In this document: in pieces, positions 57,439-64,000 of the stretch
Position numbering within the stretch: position 1 is the stretch's first letter
How the letters are laid out: each line of letters begins with the position of its first letter
Origin: an uncultured Alteromonadaceae bacterium
GTDB taxonomy: Bacteria; Pseudomonadota; Gammaproteobacteria; Enterobacterales; Alteromonadaceae
Direction of reading: 5' to 3'
NCBI GenBank assembly: GCA_947503265.1
Contig: CANNDC010000005.1
Location: 1 to 64,000 of the forward strand
Length of the DNA stretch: 64,000 bases
Made by a program: the position numbers and the translations under genes
Notes under the pieces: model-generated
Seen by the model: only the letters and a program-made list of their open reading frames with translations
What the model was told of the DNA's origin: nothing
The model's database searches: none

Positions 57439-60400
57439 ATGCAGCATATCCTAAAAATTTTTTGTAATAGGAATCAACAACAGCAACTTAGCCAAGAAAT
57501 TGATGTGTTGGAGCACTATCAAGGGTTTGCTTTGGCAAAGGTAGCTGAAGAAAAAATAGACCATCTTTCTCGCCGCTTTCCTGTAGAAGATATTACCAAC
57601 CAGTTTTTGTTGCCTGCTGGACAAAGATACTTAAATACTGACGTAAAAAGAGTATCCGAAGCGGGTAGTTCACTTGATCATCCTGACTATGGGCAATCCC
57701 AAGAAGTCGACTCGGGTGCACATCATTACTTACTGCAATTTATTGGTCCTATAAAAGCAAGTTGGCTTGAAGAAGTTGCTGAGGTTGGAGCCAAATTACA
57801 AGCTCCACATTCGAATTTTAGTTACATAATTAAGGCAGATGAACGCACGTTATCAGCAATAAACCAATTTTCGTTTGTCCGATGGTTGGGCCACCTGAGT
57901 CATCAAGATCGCATAGACCCTCTGGTGTTTGAAAGCATTGATAAGGACATTGATGACATTAAGAATGAACTTCCAAGGACACGGCTTTTGCCAGGTATTT
58001 TTACGGTAACCTTTTTCGATGAAGAATCATTTGAACAAGCGGTAGATTCAATCACAGAGATAGGGTTTGAGATTCTAAAGCAAGATATTAGCGCCCGTTT
58101 AATGATAATCAGAGTCATCAGGGATAGAGTAACCAAAGAGCAAATTGAAAAATTGTCCGCCGTCCACGGCGTTTCTAATATTCGTCATCGCAGCGTGAAG
58201 CGCACGGCTAATGATGTCGCTTCTCGAATCATGAACACCGCTAGTGCAACAGATTTTTCCGCACTTAACCTTGATGGAAGCGGTGAAATTGTTGCAGTTT
58301 GCGACACTGGATTAGATTCCGGTGATGCAAACAGTGTTCATCTCGATTTTGCAGGCCGCGTGAGTGCTATTTTGAGCTATCCAATTGATGACTATTACTC
58401 TCAATTCGTGAAAAACCCTAATGGAAATGACGGCGGTTCTGACACCCAGTCTGGCCACGGAACTCATGTTGCAGGATCTGTGCTGGGCGATGGCACAGAG
58501 AGTATATCCGTATCGAGTATTGATACGCCCATACGTGGATTAGCCTACAAAGCTCAGTTAGTCTTTCAGGCCATCGAACAAAAAATGGAATGGAAAAATA
58601 CCAGTTTCAATGACCGCTATGGTACTCATTTATTGTCAGGAATCCCCAGTGACCTCAGTGAATTATTTACCGATGCTTATCAACGAGGGGCAAGAATACA
58701 TACAAATTCTTGGGGGGGTGGAAGGCCGGGTGAATATGATGAGCAATGTGAGCAACTTGACCGATTCGTTTGGCAAAACAAAGACTTCACCGTGCTATTC
58801 GCAGCCGGCAACGATGGCACAGACTCAGACGGTAATGGTGTTATCAATCCCATGAGTGTGACCTCTCCTGGCACAGCAAAAAATTGTATCTGCGTGGGAG
58901 CAAGTGAAAATGAACGACCCGAGTTCAACTCTGAAACTTACGGAGGATGGTGGCCTAGCGACTACCCAGTTGCTCCCTTGCGCAATGATCCGATGGCAAA
59001 CAATCCAGACCATATTGTCGCCTTTAGTAGCCGAGGGCCGACTCAGGATCAGCGAATTCGACCTGATATTGTAGCGCCAGGGACGTTTATTTTATCTACT
59101 CGCTCTACCCGACTCGCCGAAAACAACAATGCTTGGCGTCGCTTTCCGCCATCTAAAAAATATTTCTACATGGGCGGCACCAGCATGGCAACACCGCTTG
59201 CGGCAGGAGCTGCGGCATTAGTGAGACAATTTCTACGCCGTGAAAAACAGATGGATACTCCATCTGCAGCACTGATCAAAGCGACATTAATTGCGGGTGC
59301 AACCCGACTGGCGGATTCGTCTCCCACGAGTGGAGTGGCTGATAATCATCAGGGATTTGGACGCTTGAATCTAGACAGTTCTCTTGTTCCGGCTTCACCC
59401 GAGTCTGTCACCTTCATAGATATTCGTGATGGCTTGTCTACTGGCGAATTATGGAGCCATACAATCAATGTCAGTAGCGCAGATATACCGCTGCAAATTG
59501 TGATGGCGTACAGTGACTACCCTGGTGCAAGACTAGTGAACAATTTAAATTTGATGGTAACCGATCCAGATGGAAATAGATTTATTGGCAACCAAACTAC
59601 CGGTTTACTTTCTATGGACGCGAATAACAACGTAGAAAAAGTTCTCGTTCCAACTCCAACTCCGGGCCAGTGGACAATTGATGTAGTAGCGTCAAATGTG
59701 CCTCAACCTAATCAGGACTTCGCGCTGGTTATAAAAGCGGTCACAGCCGAACCTGAAAAGACCAGCTCCATAGTTCAAGTTGAAAACTCACCTAACATGG
59801 CTATTCCAGATGCAAATAGAATTGGAGCAGCCGACACCATTATCGTTCAAGAAACTGGAAAAATTAAAAATATTACGGTCAATCTGGATATCAAGCACAC
59901 CTATATAGGCGATTTGATTGTGAACCTGATTTCACCCAATAATGAAGAAATTACCCTGCACAATAGACAAGGTGGGAGCCAAAACGACCTATTACGAACC
60001 TATGATATGCAAACCACTCCAGAATTAACTTCGTTAAAAGGGCTACAAGTCACAGGTAACTGGCAGCTACATGTTGCGGATAGAGCTCGCCGTGATATCG
60101 GCGTAGTAAGAAATTGGTCGATGGAGATTGCCTTGCAAGGTCAAGAGTATATCGACTTAGAGAGTGCCCCAGGGTTGCATATTCCAGACAATGAACCACA
60201 GGGAGTAGAAGATGTAATAAATGTTGATACGCAAGGAGTTTTGAAGGCCGTTGAACTGAGTTACAACATATCACATACCTATATTGGCGATCTCATTGTT
60301 AGCTTGGGTGCGCCCTCGGGTAAAACACTTGTTTTACATAATCAATCTGGTGGTAGTAAAGACAACCTTGTCGTGGAGCTGAGCAATGCTACGTCGCCTA

Positions 60401-60519
60401 ATTTAGACAATTTCGTTGGAGAATCCGTTGCAGGTAATTGGAAACTCACTATTTCAGATCATGCTGGTAGAGACGTTGGCAAACTCAATGAATGGCGATT
60501 GAAAATTCACTTGGCATAA
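57439..60519 (+). CDS. S8 subtilisin-like serine protease with two P domains
   Basis: The 1026-residue protein has no clear signal peptide. A long N-terminal region (about 1-265), probably a propeptide, leads to the subtilase domain with catalytic Asp289 (VCDTGLD), His340 (GHGTHVAG), oxyanion Asn458 (FAAGNDG) and Ser582 (GGTSMATPLAAG). Two proprotein-convertase P domains follow (about 775-895 and 905-1026), each with the HTYIGDLIV strand and an LHN motif. P domains are usually extracellular, so the missing leader is odd. Start ATG has AAGGAAA upstream. Confidence 0.9.
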   Translation: MQHILKIFCNRNQQQQLSQEIDVLEHYQGFALAKVAEEKIDHLSRRFPVEDITNQFLLPAGQRYLNTDVKRVSEAGSSLDHPDYGQSQEVDSGAHHYLLQFIGPIKASWLEEVAEVGAKLQAPHSNFSYIIKADERTLSAINQFSFVRWLGHLSHQDRIDPLVFESIDKDIDDIKNELPRTRLLPGIFTVTFFDEESFEQAVDSITEIGFEILKQDISARLMIIRVIRDRVTKEQIEKLSAVHGVSNIRHRSVKRTANDVASRIMNTASATDFSALNLDGSGEIVAVCDTGLDSGDANSVHLDFAGRVSAILSYPIDDYYSQFVKNPNGNDGGSDTQSGHGTHVAGSVLGDGTESISVSSIDTPIRGLAYKAQLVFQAIEQKMEWKNTSFNDRYGTHLLSGIPSDLSELFTDAYQRGARIHTNSWGGGRPGEYDEQCEQLDRFVWQNKDFTVLFAAGNDGTDSDGNGVINPMSVTSPGTAKNCICVGASENERPEFNSETYGGWWPSDYPVAPLRNDPMANNPDHIVAFSSRGPTQDQRIRPDIVAPGTFILSTRSTRLAENNNAWRRFPPSKKYFYMGGTSMATPLAAGAAALVRQFLRREKQMDTPSAALIKATLIAGATRLADSSPTSGVADNHQGFGRLNLDSSLVPASPESVTFIDIRDGLSTGELWSHTINVSSADIPLQIVMAYSDYPGARLVNNLNLMVTDPDGNRFIGNQTTGLLSMDANNNVEKVLVPTPTPGQWTIDVVASNVPQPNQDFALVIKAVTAEPEKTSSIVQVENSPNMAIPDANRIGAADTIIVQETGKIKNITVNLDIKHTYIGDLIVNLISPNNEEITLHNRQGGSQNDLLRTYDMQTTPELTSLKGLQVTGNWQLHVADRARRDIGVVRNWSMEIALQGQEYIDLESAPGLHIPDNEPQGVEDVINVDTQGVLKAVELSYNISHTYIGDLIVSLGAPSGKTLVLHNQSGGSKDNLVVELSNATSPNLDNFVGESVAGNWKLTISDHAGRDVGKLNEWRLKIHLA

Positions 60520-60559
60520 AAAAACGCCTAACAAGCGCTAGCCTGTTAGGCGTCGTTTT
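60518..60559. terminator. Bidirectional terminator between protease and phasin genes
   Basis: Stem ACGCCTAACA with TGTTAGGCGT and a 10-base loop, flanked by an A-run on the left and TTTT on the right. It serves the protease gene (plus) and the phasin gene (minus). Confidence 0.9.
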
Positions 60560-60581
60560 AATCGGAATACACTCGTGTTGC

Positions 60582-61166
60582 TTAAGGCTTGTCGTCTGTA
60601 GCTTTTTTAGCAGCTGTAGCCTTAGCGCGAGGTTTTGCTGGCGCTTTAGCCGCGGTTTTACTTGTACTTGATTTTGTTGCAGCAGGCTTTTTGGTCGCAG
60701 TTGCCGGTTTTGTCGCCGGTTTCTTTGCAGTAGTTGCCTTAGTTGCTGCAGGTTTTTTAGCCGCTGGCTTTCTAGCTGCCGTGGTGTTACTAGTAGTTGC
60801 TGTTTTTGCTTGCTCAGCCGCTTTTTGTTGCGCTAACTTAGCGACGACTTCAATCAAATTATCAACTTTAGTGGATAACTTTTCTAATTGAATGTCTCGG
60901 CTACGATTACTCATTCCAAGCTTTTGTTTTAGCATGGCAATTTTATCTTGAATCATCTCTTTCCCCTTAAACCTTTCATTTAGCTTAGCTTTGAGTTGGC
61001 TTTCAACTGCCTCGCCTCTGGACACTAAATCACAAACAAAAGCATTGCCGTTTACGTACAAATTGTCCAGTTTATCGGTTGCTTTATCTAGGCTCTCACC
61101 TACCACTCCCGTACCAGCGAGCAGTGTTTGACGTCCAACGGTTTCAATTTCTTTTATCGCTTTCAT
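60582..61166 (-). CDS. PhaF-like phasin with histone-H1-like tail
   Basis: The 194-residue protein has a phasin helix region (about 1-115) and a Lys/Ala/Pro/Thr-rich tail (about 120-194) with repeats such as KKPAATK and AKAPAKPRAKA. In Pseudomonas PhaF a similar tail binds DNA and links polyhydroxyalkanoate granules to the nucleoid. It is downstream of the second phasin in the same orientation. Confidence 0.85.
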   Translation of the reverse strand: MKAIKEIETVGRQTLLAGTGVVGESLDKATDKLDNLYVNGNAFVCDLVSRGEAVESQLKAKLNERFKGKEMIQDKIAMLKQKLGMSNRSRDIQLEKLSTKVDNLIEVVAKLAQQKAAEQAKTATTSNTTAARKPAAKKPAATKATTAKKPATKPATATKKPAATKSSTSKTAAKAPAKPRAKATAAKKATDDKP

Positions 61167-61200
61167 TTACAATTTCGCCTCCGAATCAAAGAGTGGGTGT

Positions 61201-61237
61201 AAAAACGCCCGTGTGTACTCAAAGGTACAACGGGCGT
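61201..61237 (-). terminator. Terminator between the two phasin genes
   Basis: On the minus strand a long stem (ACGCCCG arms extended by TGTAC/GTACA) ends in TTTTT. It follows the 117-residue phasin gene at 61244 and suggests partial termination before the PhaF-like gene. Confidence 0.85.
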
Positions 61238-61243
61238 ATAACA

Positions 61244-61597
61244 TTATTTTGCCGCTAGTTTCGCAACTGCGTCAGTTAATGCATCAATTTTTGCTGACAA
61301 CTCTTCAACTTTGTCGTCAGAACCCTGTTTGTCTAAGCCTAGCTTTTGACGCACTTCGGATACACGCTCTTCGACGTTTGTAGTGGTTTTGATCTTAGCT
61401 TTTGCTTCAGATTCAAGTGTTTCACCTTTAACCACTAGTTCATCGAACAATTTTGATGCTTCAGCACTTAGTTTTTCGTATTGACCTTGCGCTTCGTCAA
61501 ACGATTTACCGTAAGCACCTAAACCTGCTAACCAGATCTTACGTGCAAAATCTTCCGCTTCACCTACTTTATTTTTGATTTGGTCTAATTTAGTCAT
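61244..61597 (-). CDS. Phasin-family granule-associated protein (PhaI-like)
   Basis: The 117-residue helical protein resembles poly(hydroxyalkanoate) granule-associated proteins: ARKIWLAGLGAYGKSFDEAQ and FDELVVKGETLE, and a C-terminal coiled-coil. It matches the N-terminal half of the PhaF-like protein in form. No PHA synthase is in the window. The ribosome-binding site GAGGAGC precedes the ATG. Confidence 0.9.
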   Translation of the reverse strand: MTKLDQIKNKVGEAEDFARKIWLAGLGAYGKSFDEAQGQYEKLSAEASKLFDELVVKGETLESEAKAKIKTTTNVEERVSEVRQKLGLDKQGSDDKVEELSAKIDALTDAVAKLAAK

Positions 61598-61731
61598 GAA
61601 AATGCTCCTCGATGTATTGACTGAGGATAAGAATATAGATTGGAATTAGAATCTGCATACTAAATAGACAATTTAATGCATTTATTTTTTGGAAAATCAG
61701 TATTACATTGATTTTAATGAATTTTTAATAT

Positions 61732-61763
61732 CCTAACGAATACAAAAAACAAGATTCGTTAGG
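61732..61763. terminator. Inverted repeat after fadR
   Basis: Perfect 10-bp arms CCTAACGAAT and ATTCGTTAGG with a 12-base loop lie 33 bases past the fadR stop on the minus strand. The T-run is in the loop, not after the stem, so its terminator role is uncertain. Confidence 0.6.
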
Positions 61764-61795
61764 ACTGAACTCTTCATTAAGGCTTATGTGCCGAC

Positions 61796-62506
61796 CTAGT
61801 CTACGATATCTTTTGGCATATCTGCGCGTATTTCAGCCCAAATTTTTCCACTTTCAATACCATAGTCTCTTATTACTTTGGGTACGCCAGCATAATCGCC
61901 ATTTTCAGCCAACTGCATAAGCTGTTTGTAATAGTTGCGAGATAAATCACGTGATTTTTGATTTGAGAAATAATACCCTCCGATTCTTGAATACAATCCT
62001 CTGAAACCATTCATCATCAGTACATACACTTTGTTTCCTGATGCAAATGCCATATCGTGGTTTATTTGATAGTCATAAAGGGCAAAAGCTGACCCCTCTT
62101 CAGCTATCTCTTCATACCCTTTCAGTATATCAATCACTTTTTCTGGATTGTTCTTTATCGCACCTCTAATAAACACGGCACTAAGATTAGTCCTGGCAGC
62201 CAATAAATGATCAACGAGTTCAGAAATACCTTCTTCATCTAATCTAGCTAAGGTCTCTAAAATATTGAGGCCAGAGGTTTCCCAGAAATTGTTCACTTTA
62301 GTGGGCTTACCGTGCTGAATCGTTAACCAACCATCTCTGGCCAAGCGTTGCAGGACCTCTCTAAGTGTCGTTCGCGTAACACCAATTAGTTCTGATAATT
62401 CTCTTTCTGCGGGAAGGATAGTACCGGGAGGAAAACGACCGCTCCATATAGATTCAACGATATATTCTTCAGCGAATCCAGCTGGGCTTTGAGCTTTATA
62501 AATCAT
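61796..62506 (-). CDS. fadR: Fatty acid metabolism regulator FadR
   Basis: The protein is 236 residues from the ATG at 62506 ([21 protein letters not shown]), as in E. coli FadR (239); an upstream in-frame extension of 29 residues is not expected. The GntR winged helix ([29 protein letters not shown]) and the acyl-CoA-binding C-terminal domain are present. It represses fatty acid degradation and activates fatty acid synthesis genes until acyl-CoA binds. It diverges from nhaB as in E. coli. Confidence 0.95.
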   Translation of the reverse strand: MIYKAQSPAGFAEEYIVESIWSGRFPPGTILPAERELSELIGVTRTTLREVLQRLARDGWLTIQHGKPTKVNNFWETSGLNILETLARLDEEGISELVDHLLAARTNLSAVFIRGAIKNNPEKVIDILKGYEEIAEEGSAFALYDYQINHDMAFASGNKVYVLMMNGFRGLYSRIGGYYFSNQKSRDLSRNYYKQLMQLAENGDYAGVPKVIRDYGIESGKIWAEIRADMPKDIVD

Positions 62507-62558
62507 GCACCGCTCTCTTATTTTTATTTTATGTGTGTTGTGTATTGCATATGTTTCC

Positions 62559-62575
62559 AACTGATTGTACCAGAG
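62559..62575. promoter_or_regulatory. Possible FadR operator upstream of fadR
   Basis: AACTGATTGTACCAGAG matches about 12 of 17 positions of the FadR palindrome consensus AACTGGTCNGACCAGTT. It is 53 bases before the fadR start, compatible with autoregulation. The match is imperfect. Confidence 0.35.
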
Positions 62576-62740
62576 GGAATTTAATAACAACAAGCAAAGT
62601 TTCGTAACTAATGCTTAAAAATGCACCAAAACAGTATGTTTAATCAGATTTATGCTTCATTTAGTCGAGCTAACCCCTAAAAAAAGCTGTTAAAATATGG
62701 GTATACGTCAGAACCACTATCCGTTGAAGGATCTCAACCA

Positions 62741-64000
62741 ATGCAACTCTCAATGACTCAAGCGTTTTACAAAAACTTTTTAGGCCATGCACCGAACTGG
62801 TATAAACAAGTTATTGTAGGTTTCCTTGTTCTCAATCCGTTGTTGTTCTTTTTTGTCAATCCCTATCTAGCCGGTTGGGTTTTAGTATTAGAATTTATTT
62901 TTACCTTAGCAATGGCGTTAAAATGTTATCCACTGCAACCCGGTGGCCTGCTGTTAATTGAAGCGTTAATCATAGGCATGACTAGCCCGGATCACATGTT
63001 CCACGAAATAAAAACCAATATCAGCGTGGTTTTGTTGTTGGTGTTTATGGTTGCAGGCATTTACTTTATGAAAGAGTTGTTGCTGTATTTATTCACAAAA
63101 CTGCTACTGAAAGTCAGAAATAAGCGAGCTCTTTCATTAGCGTTTATTGCTGCATCAGCATTTCTTTCTGCTTTCTTAGATGCCTTGACGGTGATCGCCG
63201 TTATCATTGCCGTGGGTATGGGTTTCTATGGCATATACCACAAGGTGGCTTCTGGCAAAGACTTCCATCATGACCATGACCATTCTTCAGATGACGATGT
63301 TCATCAACCTAGTCGAAACGATTTGGATGATTTTCGGGCATTTTTACGAAACCTGATGATGCATGCTGCTGTTGGAACCGCGTTAGGTGGCGTAATGACC
63401 ATGGTTGGAGAACCACAGAATCTAATTATCGCAGAAAAAGCGGGATGGGATTTCAGTGAGTTTTTCATCCGCATGGCCCCGGTTAGCATTCCGGTATTTT
63501 TTGCAGGTTTACTGACTGCTTACATGGTTGAAAAGCTGAAATGGTTCAGTTACGGCGCAAAACTTCCGGAAGTGGTCAGAGAAATATTGGTTGATTATAA
63601 CGACCATATGGATAAAGAAAGAACAAAGCGTGATAACGCCAGACTTATCGCGCAGGCACTGATTGGAATCTGGTTAATTATCGGACTCGCAGGACACTTC
63701 GCAGAAGTCGGACTAATCGGACTATCCGTTATCGTACTTGCCACCACCATGAGTGGTGTAATAGAAGAGCATTCGCTGGGTAAAGCGTTTGAAGAGGCTC
63801 TGCCGTTTACCGCGCTTTTATGCATATTTTTTGGTGTGGTTGCTGTGATCATCGACCAGAGTCTATTCAAGCCCGTCATTGATTGGGTACTAACTTATGA
63901 AGGTAAAACTCAGTTAGTGATGTTCTATTTGGCCAATGGCGCCTTATCTATGGTCAGTGACAATGTTTTCGTTGGCTCTGTATACATCACTGAGGTCACT
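62741..64000 (+). CDS. nhaB: Na+/H+ antiporter NhaB (3' end outside window)
   Basis: The frame opens with ATG at 62741 (GAAGGATCTCAACC upstream) and runs through the right edge, 420 codons without stop; full NhaB is about 525 residues. It has a long series of membrane helices and conserved segments such as [32 protein letters not shown] and [15 protein letters not shown]. It exchanges sodium for protons across the inner membrane. It diverges from fadR, the usual order in gammaproteobacteria. Confidence 0.93.
   Translation, partial: MQLSMTQAFYKNFLGHAPNWYKQVIVGFLVLNPLLFFFVNPYLAGWVLVLEFIFTLAMALKCYPLQPGGLLLIEALIIGMTSPDHMFHEIKTNISVVLLLVFMVAGIYFMKELLLYLFTKLLLKVRNKRALSLAFIAASAFLSAFLDALTVIAVIIAVGMGFYGIYHKVASGKDFHHDHDHSSDDDVHQPSRNDLDDFRAFLRNLMMHAAVGTALGGVMTMVGEPQNLIIAEKAGWDFSEFFIRMAPVSIPVFFAGLLTAYMVEKLKWFSYGAKLPEVVREILVDYNDHMDKERTKRDNARLIAQALIGIWLIIGLAGHFAEVGLIGLSVIVLATTMSGVIEEHSLGKAFEEALPFTALLCIFFGVVAVIIDQSLFKPVIDWVLTYEGKTQLVMFYLANGALSMVSDNVFVGSVYITEVT

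Noticed and set aside
62507..62593. 29-residue extension of FadR
   Set aside because: FadR length and start match the ATG at 62506; the extra residues have no family support.

Overview
The window looks like chromosomal DNA of a marine gammaproteobacterium of the Alteromonadales, probably Alteromonadaceae (Paraglaciecola or Glaciecola-like). The evidence is the order tRNA-Met/Leu/Gln/Gln, ubiF, miaB, phoH, ybeY, corC, lnt (close to the E. coli order), divergent fadR and nhaB, a moderately AT-rich base composition, and a large accessory stretch for polysaccharide use. This is inferred from gene content; no species assignment is possible here. No rRNA, insertion sequence, prophage or CRISPR array was seen.

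Region 1 (1-21 kb) is accessory and aimed at carbohydrates. It holds a secreted beta-propeller protein next to a cytochrome c protein, a secreted GH116-like glycosidase, a periplasmic TPR-GGDEF diguanylate cyclase, a lipoprotein glycosidase of clan GH-A (GH42-like), altronate dehydratase uxaA, an operon of an L-galactonate 5-dehydrogenase-like enzyme, a lactonase and a plant-type L-galactose dehydrogenase, a lipoprotein sulfatase and a GH17 glucanase-like enzyme. Together they suggest desulfation and hydrolysis of an L-galactose-containing sulfated galactan (porphyran-like), followed by L-galactose -> lactone -> L-galactonate -> D-tagaturonate -> D-altronate -> 2-keto-3-deoxygluconate. The tagaturonate reductase step is not in the window.

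Region 2 (19-32 kb) holds cell-envelope genes of poorly known function: an ASPIC/UnbV repeat lipoprotein convergent with a vanadium-haloperoxidase-like lipoprotein, a CHAT-protease protein with a Tat-like leader facing a two-gene operon (membrane protein plus small Cys-rich secreted protein), and a DUF1592-type multi-domain cytochrome followed by a DUF1552 protein.

Region 3 (32-44.8 kb) is conserved core: tRNA-Pro(GGG), a YHS-domain protein, a PEP-CTERM protein, the tRNA operon with a strong promoter, an AGCS sodium/amino acid symporter, a BamE-like lipoprotein, ubiF, miaB-phoH-ybeY-corC-lnt and a secreted amidohydrolase.

Region 4 (45-64 kb) is rich in lipid genes: fadH with a dienoyl-CoA isomerase (unsaturated fatty acid beta-oxidation), a GMC oxidoreductase, a wax ester synthase/DGAT with its TetR regulator, an orphan ParA, a DUF445 protein, a patatin phospholipase, a large subtilase with two P domains, two phasins (one with a histone-like tail), fadR and the start of nhaB. 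Two families of T-rich/GG microsatellites lie at gene 3' ends (1-83 and 54074-54239).
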